From positions 1 through 64,000 of the forward strand of contig MUCT01000045.1 of the NCBI GenBank assembly GCA_002816585.1: a DNA stretch of 64,000 nt, read 5' to 3'. Positions within the stretch are counted from its first letter, which is position 1. Every line of letters starts with the position of its first letter. The notes beneath the pieces were generated by a model. That model did not search any database, was not told the DNA's origin, and was given only the letters and a program-made list of their open reading frames with translations. Origin of the DNA: SAR202 cluster bacterium Io17-Chloro-G6. Its GTDB lineage: Bacteria > Chloroflexota > Dehalococcoidia > UBA3495. A program made the position numbers and the translations under genes. This document shows, one piece after another, positions 1 through 8,664 of this stretch.

Positions 1-44
1 CTCACATACCACGACACTTTGACTCTCACACCGCGGCGTTTAGT

Positions 45-89
45 GGTACAGTTTCTCTCCGCCCTGCCGGTACAATTTCTCTCCGCCCT
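45..89. repeat. Two 21-bp direct repeats near the window edge
   Basis: Two copies of a 21-bp sequence beginning GGTACA and ending CCGCCCT lie at 45-65 and 69-89, differing at one base, with a 24-bp period. Short tandem repeats of this kind occur near the ends of some insertion sequences, but no transposase or clear terminus is visible before the window edge, so the origin is unknown. Confidence 0.45.
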
Positions 90-155
90 TGACACCTGGG
101 TACGTTCAGGGGATTTTCTCTTTGCTACGGGGCGGCGGGGGCCGTGGTTAAATAC

Positions 156-419
156 CTAGTTCTCGCGGTGCATCCGTTCCAGCAGAGATTTCTTCAAGGT
201 GGATGGGGTATTTATGCCGGGCAGTCGAGACAATGCGCCGATGGTGGACGACAGCGTGCCTACGAACGCTTGACATGGCCCACACTTGCTCAAGTGAGCC
301 TGAAACGCCGACCGCTTGTTTTCCTTGAGGTCATTGTCGAGGTATGCAGAAGAGTGGTCTGCGACGTCGCCGCAATCGAACTCACCTTTCCTGAAAAACC
401 TTTTTATTGTTCTAATCAC
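156..419 (-). CDS. Small zinc-finger (zf-HC2 type) anti-sigma-factor-like protein
   Basis: This 87-residue protein carries the ZAS signature of zinc-binding anti-sigma factors: Cys16, then His42-x3-Cys46-x2-Cys49. In that family the finger binds an ECF sigma factor and holds it off RNA polymerase. The start is GTG at 417-419, preceded by a G-rich stretch. There is no transmembrane segment, so it would be cytosolic. The usual neighbour is a sigma factor gene immediately upstream. Here the upstream side holds only about 190 bp and then the end of korB, so any partner would be encoded elsewhere or beyond the window edge. The domain call is fairly safe; the role is inference. Confidence 0.6.
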   Translation of the reverse strand: MIRTIKRFFRKGEFDCGDVADHSSAYLDNDLKENKRSAFQAHLSKCGPCQAFVGTLSSTIGALSRLPGINTPSTLKKSLLERMHREN

Positions 420-552
420 AATATTTGCCCCCGTTCCATTCTATGTTGACACACCAGGAATGGGCAACACCCTTACTTTAGGATCGTCTCACAATCGCCG
501 CCGTGGCATTGCTCTCGTTAAGTTAGATGCGCTAACCCTTCCTTTAGGATGC

Positions 553-583
553 AAAAACGCCCAGCAGTTCAGCCGGGCGTTTT
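553..583 (-). terminator. Rho-independent terminator of the kor operon
   Basis: An AAAACGCCC / GGGCGTTTT hairpin lies just past the korB stop. Read on the minus strand it ends in a T run, so it should terminate korAB transcription. The symmetric A/T flanks would let it work in both directions. Confidence 0.75.
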
Positions 584-612
584 GGTTCCCTAGTTGTCGG
601 TGCAGGCTGGTT

Positions 613-1479
613 CTAGAATTCGAAGGCTGACATCAACTGCTCTACGGTCTTGGGCTGGGCCTTTTCCCAAGTCTTCTGCACGTTCTCGTCCAGAGATATC
701 CGGTCGGTATCGTTGTAGATCACTCCGATGGGAACTCCACCCTGCTGCAGCAAATCATGGGCGGCTACCCTGTCCGACGTATCATGTTCCTCGGGGACGT
801 CCCAAATTGACGGCTGAATCCCGTTCTTGATATCGCCTTTCAACTCGATGAACGTGTCGTTATATGTAGTGCATGGCGATTGAACGTGCACGATGGAGAA
901 ACCAGAGTGGTCCATCCCCTGTTTGATGAGCTCTGCAAGGGGGCGGGGTTGACCGGAAAACCCGGAAGCCACGAAAGAAACACCCAGAGTCAGGTACAAC
1001 TCCAGGGGGTTTGTTTTGGTCTCCAGCTTGCCGAAGGGCGTGCTACTGGTGATTGCCCCTTCGAGCGTGGTCGGAGAGCTTTGTCCCTTGGTCAATCCGT
1101 AGACGCCGTTGTCCATGATCACAGCGCAGATGTTCAGGTTTCGTGCTGCCTGCGGACCAATATGCTCTCCCCCGATGCTGAGGAAGTCGCCGTCGCCGGC
1201 CACCACAACCACGTTGAGAGATGGCTGGGCCATCTTTACACCCAAAGCGATGGGAAGCGAACGTCCGTGGATTCCGTGGATACCATACGGCTGTTCCCCT
1301 TCCAACAGGTGAACCAGGTTTCCCGAGCAGCCAATGCCTGCCACCACCACGTTGTTATGCATGGACTCGCCAGTCATTTCCATGCGGTCGATCATGGCCA
1401 TTTCAAGCGCCCGCCGCACGCCGAAGTCCCCGCAGCCGGGGCACCATTTAAAATCGTATTCAGGGTTCTTCTTGCTCAT
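613..1479 (-). CDS. korB: 2-oxoacid:ferredoxin oxidoreductase, beta subunit (KorB-like)
   Basis: 288 residues, the usual length of the beta subunit. It binds thiamine pyrophosphate and a [4Fe-4S] cluster and, with KorA, oxidatively decarboxylates a 2-oxoacid (probably 2-oxoglutarate) to acyl-CoA, passing electrons to ferredoxin. The expected cluster cysteines are visible: Cys13 and Cys16 in WCPGCG, Cys51 in GIGCSGN, and a later one in SPCTTYND. The TPP/Mg motif is GDGDFLSIGG near residue 95. The start overlaps the korA stop by 4 bp, which implies translational coupling. No separate ferredoxin-type delta subunit is present, matching the two-subunit KorAB type. Substrate specificity cannot be read from sequence alone. 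Confidence 0.93.
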   Translation of the reverse strand: MSKKNPEYDFKWCPGCGDFGVRRALEMAMIDRMEMTGESMHNNVVVAGIGCSGNLVHLLEGEQPYGIHGIHGRSLPIALGVKMAQPSLNVVVVAGDGDFLSIGGEHIGPQAARNLNICAVIMDNGVYGLTKGQSSPTTLEGAITSSTPFGKLETKTNPLELYLTLGVSFVASGFSGQPRPLAELIKQGMDHSGFSIVHVQSPCTTYNDTFIELKGDIKNGIQPSIWDVPEEHDTSDRVAAHDLLQQGGVPIGVIYNDTDRISLDENVQKTWEKAQPKTVEQLMSAFEF

Positions 1480-3191
1480 ACCCTGACAGTCTCCTTAAGA
1501 CAAGCGTTGGTCATTTCCGTGATCTTTTCCACCAGAGTCCGGGCCTTGAATGGGAGACCCGTGTACTGGGTGATTGATTCCGCCTTAACGCCCATTGAGC
1601 GCAGTATGGTTGAGAACTGTCCCTGGTAGTTCAACTCGGGAACGATCACCAGGTCTTTTTGCTTCAACTCTTCCAGCATCTTGGGTGGCAGAGGGTTCAG
1701 GTTCATCGTATAGTACCAGCCCACAGGCAAACCGTCCTCTTTAAGCACGTTATAGGCTTCCCGGGACGGACCTTTGCTGCCGCCCCAAGTTACCACGGCT
1801 ACCGAGTGCTCGGGCTGGTCGCGTTCAAACTCGTCTTCTTCCAGCAATTTAATCTTGCCGAACCGCCTTTCGGTCATCTGCACGTGGCGCTCACCCAGGT
1901 GGGTCGTGTCTCCCATGTCGTCGTGTTCGCTGCCGTTTGCCACGTAGGAGCCGGGTGAACCAGGGATGGGCATGGGTGACATTTCACGCCCTGCGTAACG
2001 GAGGTATCCGTTGCTGCCGGTGTACACCTCTCGCTTCGCTTGCTTAACCTTGGAGAGATCCGGCTTTGGTATGTTCTGGGCCCGTTCGGCTAATGACATC
2101 TCGGTCATCAGAATGACAGGGCCCTGATATTTCTCCGCCCACTCAATGGCCTTGATAGCTCCGTAGAAGCACTCTTCGACGGTACCGACCGCGATTATAG
2201 GCAATCTAACATCGCCGTGGGCCGGATACATGCAGCTAAAAAGGTCGGACTGCTCGGTCTTGGTGGGTAGGCCAGTGGCCGGGCCACCGCGTTGTACGTC
2301 CACTACCACCAGGGGAATCTCGGCGATCCAAGCCAATCCCAGGCCCTCGCCCATCAAGGATAATCCAGGGCCAGCAGTGGCAGTCATGGCGCGTTTACCG
2401 GCGTACCCCGCGCCCAGAATGGCGGTAATCGATTCGATCTCGGAGCTCACTTGATAGGCGAACCGGTTGTTACCGACCAGGTTACGTTCCATATACAGAA
2501 GGATAGTAGTGGCCGGAGAGATGGGGTAGCCAACGTAGAAGTCGAGGCCGGCAGCCATCGCGCCGATGGAAACAGCATCGTTGCCTTTGATCATTAACTG
2601 GGGGTAATCAGGCGTCTCCGGGGGAGCCAACTGCCCAAGGGAGAAGCCGCTTTGCGCTATGTGGCTGCGGCCCAGGCTCATGGCTTCAATGTTGGACCTG
2701 ATTATCTCCGCGTCTTCGGCGCGTCCGCGGTTGAACCGTTCCTCAACGAAGCTCACCAGATTTTCTTGGGGCATATTTATCAGGTGGGCCAACGCACCGA
2801 TAATCACCATATTCGCGGCCCGGTTGTTGCCTGTGGATTTGGCCAGTTCTTCAAATGGCAAACCAAAACTTCGGTTGTCGCCCTCTAGTTCAAACTCGGC
2901 GGAATTGTAGATCACCACGCCGTCGTCACGGACATCGTCGTAGTGGGCGTCGTAGGCTTCCTTATTGAAAGCGACAAGGACGTTAACATCGTCGCCCGGG
3001 GCCAGTACGGGGTCTACTGAGATTCTGGCTTGGGTCCAGGTGGGCCCACCAAGAATCTGAGACGGAAATGTGGCAAAGGTCAAGGCGTGGTAGCCAACTT
3101 GCGTAGACGACTGGGCTAGGCCCTCTGCCGAAGTAACGACCCCTTGGCCGCCCTCGCCCGCGAAACGTACTACGAAGTCGCGCAACTGCAT
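1476..3191 (-). CDS. korA: 2-oxoacid:ferredoxin oxidoreductase, fused gamma-alpha subunit (KorA-like)
   Basis: 571 residues with two joined domains. The gamma domain (about 1-190) begins with the glycine-rich GEGGQGVV motif. The alpha pyrimidine-binding domain (about 200-571) carries YPISPAT at 222-228, corresponding to the YPITPS signature of this superfamily. The fused gamma-alpha layout is typical of archaeal-type and Chloroflexota KorA. It pairs with the overlapping korB downstream. Transcription probably starts at the strong minus-strand promoter near 3465-3493, leaving a leader of about 265 nt. A GAGG ribosome-binding site lies about 10 nt before the ATG. Specificity for 2-oxoglutarate rather than pyruvate is inferred from overall family resemblance. 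Confidence 0.93.
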   Translation of the reverse strand: MQLRDFVVRFAGEGGQGVVTSAEGLAQSSTQVGYHALTFATFPSQILGGPTWTQARISVDPVLAPGDDVNVLVAFNKEAYDAHYDDVRDDGVVIYNSAEFELEGDNRSFGLPFEELAKSTGNNRAANMVIIGALAHLINMPQENLVSFVEERFNRGRAEDAEIIRSNIEAMSLGRSHIAQSGFSLGQLAPPETPDYPQLMIKGNDAVSIGAMAAGLDFYVGYPISPATTILLYMERNLVGNNRFAYQVSSEIESITAILGAGYAGKRAMTATAGPGLSLMGEGLGLAWIAEIPLVVVDVQRGGPATGLPTKTEQSDLFSCMYPAHGDVRLPIIAVGTVEECFYGAIKAIEWAEKYQGPVILMTEMSLAERAQNIPKPDLSKVKQAKREVYTGSNGYLRYAGREMSPMPIPGSPGSYVANGSEHDDMGDTTHLGERHVQMTERRFGKIKLLEEDEFERDQPEHSVAVVTWGGSKGPSREAYNVLKEDGLPVGWYYTMNLNPLPPKMLEELKQKDLVIVPELNYQGQFSTILRSMGVKAESITQYTGLPFKARTLVEKITEMTNACLKETVRV

Positions 3192-3464
3192 GTTAAAAAG
3201 TCCTCAAGGCCTAGCGAGCTGGCCTATACGAAATGATCGCTTGGGTTGAAACGGCAAAACGCCATATGGATGGGTCGGAAATCAAAGATGAAAATTGGAA
3301 CGAGGTGCGCCGTGGGCGTGGCGATGTTGCCGTAGATGTCATGACGATCGTCGAATGCGTCCTCTGAGGCGGTCCAGCGTCCGCAGTCCAATGATTTTCG
3401 TTGGGCGGACACCAGTTATGATGACAACCTATCCGGTCGTGGTCACAGGCGTAGAAGCCAATAG
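3192..3464 (-). other. Long untranslated leader of korA
   Basis: This is the stretch between the korA promoter and its start. On the minus strand it contains a hairpin with a GTCCGC/GCGGAC stem enclosing a CCAA/TTGG stem at roughly 3370-3410. Open frames here (for example 3224-3412 minus) lack ribosome-binding sites and look random. I recognise no known riboswitch. Confidence 0.35.
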
Positions 3465-3493
3465 AATATATCATCCGTTGGTTTCTATTGTCA
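3465..3493 (-). promoter_or_regulatory. Promoter of korA-korB
   Basis: On the minus strand TTGACA (3488-3493), a 17-bp spacer and TATATT (3465-3470) form a near-consensus sigma-70 promoter pointing into korA. Confidence 0.7.
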
Positions 3494-3620
3494 ATTATGT
3501 GTAGCCAATTTTCTAGCTTGATTGCCATGCCTAGCATTTTAGCGGAAGCTCTGAACGGGAAGGAACCGTCCCCGTATCCCAGAGTTTCGACAATTGGCCC
3601 ATCATGTAGACGGGAGGCCG

Positions 3621-3650
3621 TTGTTTGCCGATTTTGGGGTATGCTAGAAT
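3621..3650 (+). promoter_or_regulatory. Promoter of dprA, implying a leaderless transcript
   Basis: TTGTTT (3621-3626), an 18-bp spacer and TAGAAT (3645-3650) precede the dprA ATG at 3658 by only 7 bp. Transcription would begin at or next to the start codon, and no ribosome-binding site is visible. Confidence 0.55.
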
Positions 3651-3657
3651 CCCCGAC

Positions 3658-4851
3658 ATGGAAGAGACCCCCGATTTGGAAGTGGCTGGGGAAGTGATCG
3701 TGTCCAAAGACACTAAGTTTTGGGTGGCATTGAGCCGGGTTCCGCAGTTGGGAACCGTGCGGTTCCGACGCCTGGAATCGCACTTTGGTACACTGGATAA
3801 CGCCTGGCGCGCCTCATTTAATGAACTGAGGGCTGCCGGACTTGAAGACCGGCCGGCCCGGGAAATCGTGGCCGCCAGGAATAATTCGTCTCCTGATGAA
3901 GAGATGGCTGCCCTTGAACGTGCAGAGGTTACGGCTGTAACCTGGAATGAGCCCGGATACCCGTCCCGGTTGAAAGAGATTGCTGATCCGCCGGCCGTTC
4001 TCTATTACAAAGGAACGTTGTTGCCCATCGACCAGCGGTCCGTGGCCGTTGTCGGCACCAGGAGTCCTACGACCTACGGGCGGGAAGCTGCCGCGATGCT
4101 TAGCCGTGGACTGGCTGAGACAGGGCTGACGGTGGTTAGCGGTCTGGCGTTGGGTATCGACGGTATAGCCCATCGGACGGCGCTGGAGAGCGGGGGCCGC
4201 ACTATTGCGGTCTTGGCCGGCGGGCTGGACAGCGTTTATCCTAAAGATCATACCGGCCTGTTCAGGCAGGTACAGGAGCGGGGAGCAGTAATCAGCGAGC
4301 AACCGCTAGGCGTAAGGCCCGATTCCCGGAGCTTCCCACGGCGCAACCGCCTCATCAGCGGGGTATCCTTGGGCTCGGTGGTGGTTGAGGCAGCCGAAGG
4401 CAGTGGGGCCCGCCATACGGTCTACCACGCTCTGGACCAAAACCGGGAGGTGTTCTGCGTACCGGGGAGTATCTTCTCTCCGGCCAGCGACTTCACCAAC
4501 CGGATGATCAAGGAAGGCGCGAAATTGGTGACCGGAATCACTGATATTTTGGAAGAGTTGAATATTGCCGAGGTCGCTCTAGGAGCAAAATCGGCGGAGA
4601 GGAAACCGGAACTAGCTCCGGAACAACTGCCGTTCATTGGGGGAGACGGTGACGAACCGGAGGAGGCGGCGCTTCTGAGTCAGCTAAATGAAGCTCCGGT
4701 GCACATTGATGACCTTCGGCGGAACACCGGTCTTCCCATCCCCTCGGTCAGTAGTACGCTAACAATGCTAGAGTTAAAGGGAAAGATTAAACAGGTCGGT
4801 TGCATGCACTACATCAGAATTAGAGAAGAAGCGGCGGTATATGACAACTAA
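3658..4851 (+). CDS. dprA: DNA processing protein DprA
   Basis: 397 residues from the ATG at 3658; an upstream ATG at 3625 would lie within the promoter. DprA binds incoming single-stranded DNA during natural transformation and loads RecA onto it. An N-terminal helical (SAM-like) region of about 80 residues is followed by the Rossmann-type DprA core. Core signatures include GTRSPTTYG, SGLALGIDGIAHRTAL, GGLDSVYP and FPRRNRLISG. The C-terminal winged-helix domain begins at EEAALLSQL. Its last 11 bp overlap topA, so the two are co-transcribed. The dprA-topA-xerC order is common in many bacteria. Presence of dprA is compatible with competence, but no uptake machinery lies in this window. Confidence 0.95.
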   Translation: MEETPDLEVAGEVIVSKDTKFWVALSRVPQLGTVRFRRLESHFGTLDNAWRASFNELRAAGLEDRPAREIVAARNNSSPDEEMAALERAEVTAVTWNEPGYPSRLKEIADPPAVLYYKGTLLPIDQRSVAVVGTRSPTTYGREAAAMLSRGLAETGLTVVSGLALGIDGIAHRTALESGGRTIAVLAGGLDSVYPKDHTGLFRQVQERGAVISEQPLGVRPDSRSFPRRNRLISGVSLGSVVVEAAEGSGARHTVYHALDQNREVFCVPGSIFSPASDFTNRMIKEGAKLVTGITDILEELNIAEVALGAKSAERKPELAPEQLPFIGGDGDEPEEAALLSQLNEAPVHIDDLRRNTGLPIPSVSSTLTMLELKGKIKQVGCMHYIRIREEAAVYDN

Positions 4852-7201
4852 AACCGGCGCATCGTCAAAGATAGCGGACAAGACCGCGGCGAAGAAGACC
4901 ACGGCCAAGCGAAAGACCACAAAAGCCAAAGGAGCCAAGGCCAAGTCGGCCGCCGTTAAGCTGCCAAGTTCAGCCGGCAAGAGCCTGGTGATTGTCGAGT
5001 CTCCAGCCAAAGCCAGAACGGTTGGGCAGATCTTGGGCAAGAAGTACGTCGTGACGGCGTCCCAGGGACACGTCCGCGATCTGCCCAAGAGCAAGATAGG
5101 CGTCGATGTAGAGCAGGACTTTGAGCCGTCTTACATCATCATGAAAGACAAGCGTAGCTTGCTGACTCAGATCAAGAAGGCAGGCAACGACGCTAAAGAA
5201 ATCTTCCTGGCCACTGACCCGGACCGGGAGGGCGAAGCAATCTCTTGGCACCTTCAGAGCGCGGCAGATTGGCAGGACCTCTCCACCCCCCCCAAGAGGG
5301 TGGTGTTCCACGAGATCACGAAAGAAGCGGTTGAGGAGGCCTTCCGGAACCCCCGGGAGATCGACATGCAGTTGGTCAACGCCCAGCAGGCGCGCCGCAT
5401 CTTAGACCGCCTGGTTGGCTACCAAATCAGCCCCTTGCTCTGGCGCCGGGTCCAGCGCGGAACGTCCGCGGGCCGGGTGCAGTCGGTATCTTTACGCATG
5501 GTGGTTGACCGGGAGCGGGAGATAGAAGCCTTCGTTCCGGTGGAGTCGTGGACCATTGATAACCTGCTCCGGAAGGCCGGCGAAGAACCGGTCGATAAGA
5601 ACCAGTTCTCAGCCACGTTGCACTCCGTTAAGGGTGAGCGTGCCCGGATAACCATCCCCAAAGAAGAAGACGCCCGGCGTTATGAAACCGAGTTGGTGGA
5701 CGCCGGCTACAAGGTTGCCGAGGTCCGCAAACGGGACGTGCGCCAGCGGCCTTCAGCGCCGTTCACCACCAGCACCATGCAGCAAGACGCAGGCCGGAAG
5801 CTGCGCTTCACCGCTCAGCGGACGATGTCGGTGGCCCAGCAACTGTACGAGGGACTTAATGTGGGTAGTGGCGGACCGATCGGCTTGATTACCTACATGC
5901 GTACCGACTCCACTCAGGTGGCGAGTTCGGCCATCGCCGAAGTGCGCGATTACATCAAAGACCGTTACGGCAAAGACCACTTGCCAGCCAAACCCAAGGT
6001 CTACACCCGGGCCGCGAAAGGCGCTCAGGAGGCCCACGAGGCCGTCCGTCCTACGTCGATCAAGCGGGACCCAGCGTCATTGAAGGATTTTCTATCGCTG
6101 GACCAGTTGAACCTCTACACCCTGATATGGGAGCGGATGCTGGCCAGCCAGATGGAGGATGCCAGGTCGGAGGCTACCACGTTGAACATCGATGCCACCT
6201 GCAAAGGCACAGGCAACGTGTACAACTTCCGTGCCACCGGCTCGGTCCTCAAATTCGCCGGGTTCCGAACCGTTTACATCGAAGGCCGGGACGACAGCAA
6301 CGAGAGCGACGACAAGAAAACCCTGCCGGCGCTGGCCGAAGGCGACGCCTTGGATTGCTCAAAGATCGAGGCGAACCAGCACTTCACCGAGCCGCCCCCC
6401 CGTTACACGGAAGCCACTCTGATCAAGGCCATGGAAGAGAAGGGCATCGGCCGCCCCAGCACCTATGCCCCGACCATCGGCACGCTGGTGGACCGGATGT
6501 ACGTGGAGCGGGAGCGGAACCGGTTGTCGCCCACGAAATTGGGAATCACCGTTACCGACCTGCTGACCGAGTATTTCTCAAACGTCATGGACCTAAACTT
6601 CACCGCGAAGATGGAAGAAGAACTGGACGATGTGTCCCGGGGCGAACGGGAGTGGATACCCATGTTGGGCGAGTTCTACGGTCCGTTCCAAAGTGCTTTG
6701 GCCAATGCCGATGAGAAAATGCCCAAGATTCGCATGGACGAGGAGACCGACGAGGTCTGCGACTGTGGCGGAAGCGCGAAGTGCGAGCACACGCAAGTAT
6801 GCGGCAAACCCATGGTCATCAAGTCCGGCCGATTTGGCCGGTTCATGGCGTGCACTGGATTCCCGGATTGCCGAAATACCAAGGCTATCCTGAACAAGAC
6901 CGGTGTCACCTGCCCCAAGCCGAATTGCGGGGGGGACATCGTAGAACGCCGCGCCAAAGGCCGGGGCCGCTCCTTCTTCGGCTGTTCCAAATACCCGGAA
7001 TGCGACCTTTTATTGAACCAGCGCCCGTTGCCCGCTCCATGCCCGGAGTGCGGCAGCATGATGGTCTTAAAAGGCCGTGACAATGGGGCGTGCACTTCCT
7101 GTTCATGGCAAGAGGCCATCTTAGAGAATCCTGATGGCCCAGACGCCGGCAATGCGGAAAACGCGGATAACCGTGAAGAGCTGGCGCCGGTTGGCGACTA
7201 G
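4841..7201 (+). CDS. topA: DNA topoisomerase I
   Basis: 786 residues. This type IA topoisomerase relaxes negative supercoils by single-strand passage. A Lys/Ala-rich basic N-terminal tail (about residues 1-45) precedes the Toprim domain, with VESPAKA at 52-58 and the metal-binding TDPDREG at 125-131. The catalytic tyrosine is Tyr352 in LITYMRTDS. The C-terminus carries three four-cysteine zinc ribbons of the topoisomerase I DNA-binding type. The lysine-rich N-terminal tail is an addition over the E. coli enzyme and probably aids DNA binding. It overlaps dprA at its start and the xerC reading frame at its end. Confidence 0.97.
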   Translation: MTTKTGASSKIADKTAAKKTTAKRKTTKAKGAKAKSAAVKLPSSAGKSLVIVESPAKARTVGQILGKKYVVTASQGHVRDLPKSKIGVDVEQDFEPSYIIMKDKRSLLTQIKKAGNDAKEIFLATDPDREGEAISWHLQSAADWQDLSTPPKRVVFHEITKEAVEEAFRNPREIDMQLVNAQQARRILDRLVGYQISPLLWRRVQRGTSAGRVQSVSLRMVVDREREIEAFVPVESWTIDNLLRKAGEEPVDKNQFSATLHSVKGERARITIPKEEDARRYETELVDAGYKVAEVRKRDVRQRPSAPFTTSTMQQDAGRKLRFTAQRTMSVAQQLYEGLNVGSGGPIGLITYMRTDSTQVASSAIAEVRDYIKDRYGKDHLPAKPKVYTRAAKGAQEAHEAVRPTSIKRDPASLKDFLSLDQLNLYTLIWERMLASQMEDARSEATTLNIDATCKGTGNVYNFRATGSVLKFAGFRTVYIEGRDDSNESDDKKTLPALAEGDALDCSKIEANQHFTEPPPRYTEATLIKAMEEKGIGRPSTYAPTIGTLVDRMYVERERNRLSPTKLGITVTDLLTEYFSNVMDLNFTAKMEEELDDVSRGEREWIPMLGEFYGPFQSALANADEKMPKIRMDEETDEVCDCGGSAKCEHTQVCGKPMVIKSGRFGRFMACTGFPDCRNTKAILNKTGVTCPKPNCGGDIVERRAKGRGRSFFGCSKYPECDLLLNQRPLPAPCPECGSMMVLKGRDNGACTSCSWQEAILENPDGPDAGNAENADNREELAPVGD

Positions 7202-8213
7202 CCTAAACAACCTCGGTCTTGAGGGTTTAGCCCAGTTCGACTACTACCTGGAGGCGTTTCCCCGTTACCTCCGAGGCCAGCGTGGTCTGTCAGAAAACAC
7301 TGAACGGGTCTACCTGGCTGACCTGCGGTCGTTTCGGCAGTATCTGGCCAAGGAAGATTTGGAGCTGACGGACATGGACCGGCACATCCTGCGTGCCTAC
7401 CTGGCATGGTTGGCGACTGAAGGCAGGGACGGTGAACGGGGGTTTGCCAGGGTTAGCGTGGCCCGTAAGCTGACTGTTTTGAGGACCTTTTACCGGTTCT
7501 TGGTCCAGGAGGGGTTATTTCGCTCTACCCCGGTACCATCGGGCCGCAGCTTCAAACTCAAGGTCCCTAAGACCCTCCCCAGTTTCTTAGGGCAGAGGGA
7601 GGTCTCCCGGCTGATGGACGCTCCGGATGAATCGACGGTTCACGGTATGCGGGACAAAGCCGTTCTAGAGACTTTATACGCCTGTGGCATCCGGCTGGCG
7701 GAGCTCCATGGGCTGGACCTGGCGGACATCAACTTCTCGAGCCGGGAGATATTGGTCCGGGGCAAAGGCTCCAAAGAGCGGATGGTGCTTTTCGGACAGC
7801 CCTCCCACGACGCTTTGCGGCGGTACATAGCTGAAGCCCGGCCCCGGTTGATGTCCAGGCCCACACAGGCGCTTTTCCTGAACCGGTACGGCGAACGGCT
7901 GTCCCGGCGCAGCTTAGAGAAACTGGTGCGCCGGTATTCTGCCGTGGCCGGCACGAGAGCCGATGTCCATCCCCATACCCTGAGGCATACCTTCGCCACC
8001 CACATGTTGGAAGGCGGCGCCGACCTCCGTGTGATCCAGGGGTTGTTGGGGCATTCCAGCGCCACCACCACCCAGATCTACACTCACGTGACCCAGCGGG
8101 AGGCCCTGACGGCCTACCTGTCCAGTCATCCCCGGGCTGACGAACCGGCGAACCGGGCGCCAGGAAAACCCTCCGTAGCGGGGGAACCACAATCCGCAGG
8201 CAAGGACACCTAG
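7134..8213 (+). CDS. xerC: Tyrosine recombinase XerC/XerD-like
   Basis: Up to 359 residues. The family resolves chromosome dimers at dif sites with FtsK. The N-terminal SAM-like DNA-binding domain spans about residues 35-125. The catalytic domain has the full set of active-site residues: Arg187, Lys211, His281, Arg284, His307 and the nucleophile Tyr316 in TQIYTHV. The start is uncertain. The ATG at 7134 gives a 68-bp overlap with topA, while an ATG at 7152 or GTG at 7173 would shorten it. It belongs to the dprA-topA run, so it is a housekeeping recombinase and not an integrase of a mobile element. The tail after residue 330 is variable and Pro/Ala-rich. Confidence 0.9.
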   Translation: MAQTPAMRKTRITVKSWRRLATSLNNLGLEGLAQFDYYLEAFPRYLRGQRGLSENTERVYLADLRSFRQYLAKEDLELTDMDRHILRAYLAWLATEGRDGERGFARVSVARKLTVLRTFYRFLVQEGLFRSTPVPSGRSFKLKVPKTLPSFLGQREVSRLMDAPDESTVHGMRDKAVLETLYACGIRLAELHGLDLADINFSSREILVRGKGSKERMVLFGQPSHDALRRYIAEARPRLMSRPTQALFLNRYGERLSRRSLEKLVRRYSAVAGTRADVHPHTLRHTFATHMLEGGADLRVIQGLLGHSSATTTQIYTHVTQREALTAYLSSHPRADEPANRAPGKPSVAGEPQSAGKDT

Positions 8214-8217
8214 ATCG

Positions 8218-8664
8218 ATGGCCAGTTTCTTGATATTGAACGGCCCCAACATCAACATGTTGGGACGGCGGGACACTTCGATCTATGGCTCCAAGACCCT
8301 GAATGAGGTCAACCAGGAAATCAGCCGGGTGGCCAAAGACCTGGACGTCGAAGTTGTCTTTTACCAGTCCAACGTTGAAGGGGAACTGGTCGATTGCATC
8401 CAGGAACATTGGGGCAAGGTCCAGGGAATAATCCTGAATCCCGGCGCTTTAACCCACTACGGCCTTAGTTTGAAAGACGCAGTCATCGATTGTCCGTTGC
8501 CCGTGATCGAGGTGCATTTGGGCAATCCATGGTCCCGGGAGCCCTGGCGCCGGGTGTCGGTTATCTCCGATATCGCCCGGGGCCAGATTGCCGGTTTTGG
8601 ATGGAGAAGCTATACTTCGGCCCTTCAGGTATTGGCCGCATTGGTTGAGGAGGAATCCAGATGA
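8218..8664 (+). CDS. aroQ: 3-dehydroquinate dehydratase, type II
   Basis: 148 residues, normal for the small type II enzyme that dehydrates 3-dehydroquinate to 3-dehydroshikimate in the shikimate pathway. Family signatures are present: LNGPNINMLG at 7-16, catalytic Tyr23 in SIYG, QSNVEGELVD at 50-59, NPGALTH with His80, and EVHLGN with catalytic His100. Two positions depart from the common consensus. Lys86 replaces the usual Arg in the helix after NPGA, and Gly replaces Ser in the VH-S-N motif. No other aromatic-pathway gene lies nearby; the aroQ-pepQ-efp order is conserved in several phyla. Its stop overlaps the pepQ start by 4 bp. Confidence 0.92.
   Translation: MASFLILNGPNINMLGRRDTSIYGSKTLNEVNQEISRVAKDLDVEVVFYQSNVEGELVDCIQEHWGKVQGIILNPGALTHYGLSLKDAVIDCPLPVIEVHLGNPWSREPWRRVSVISDIARGQIAGFGWRSYTSALQVLAALVEEESR

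Noticed and set aside
880..1629. Long plus-strand open frame opposite korB and the end of korA
   Set aside because: It mirrors korB and korA, has no protein-like composition or ribosome-binding site, and the minus-strand genes have clear motifs.
3211..3783. 190-codon minus-strand frame between korA and dprA
   Set aside because: It crosses the start of dprA and both promoters, with random-looking composition and no ribosome-binding site.
7134..8213. XerC-like recombinase as the integrase of the pepA island
   Set aside because: It is 24 kb away in a conserved dprA-topA-xerC run and has the features of the chromosomal recombinase.
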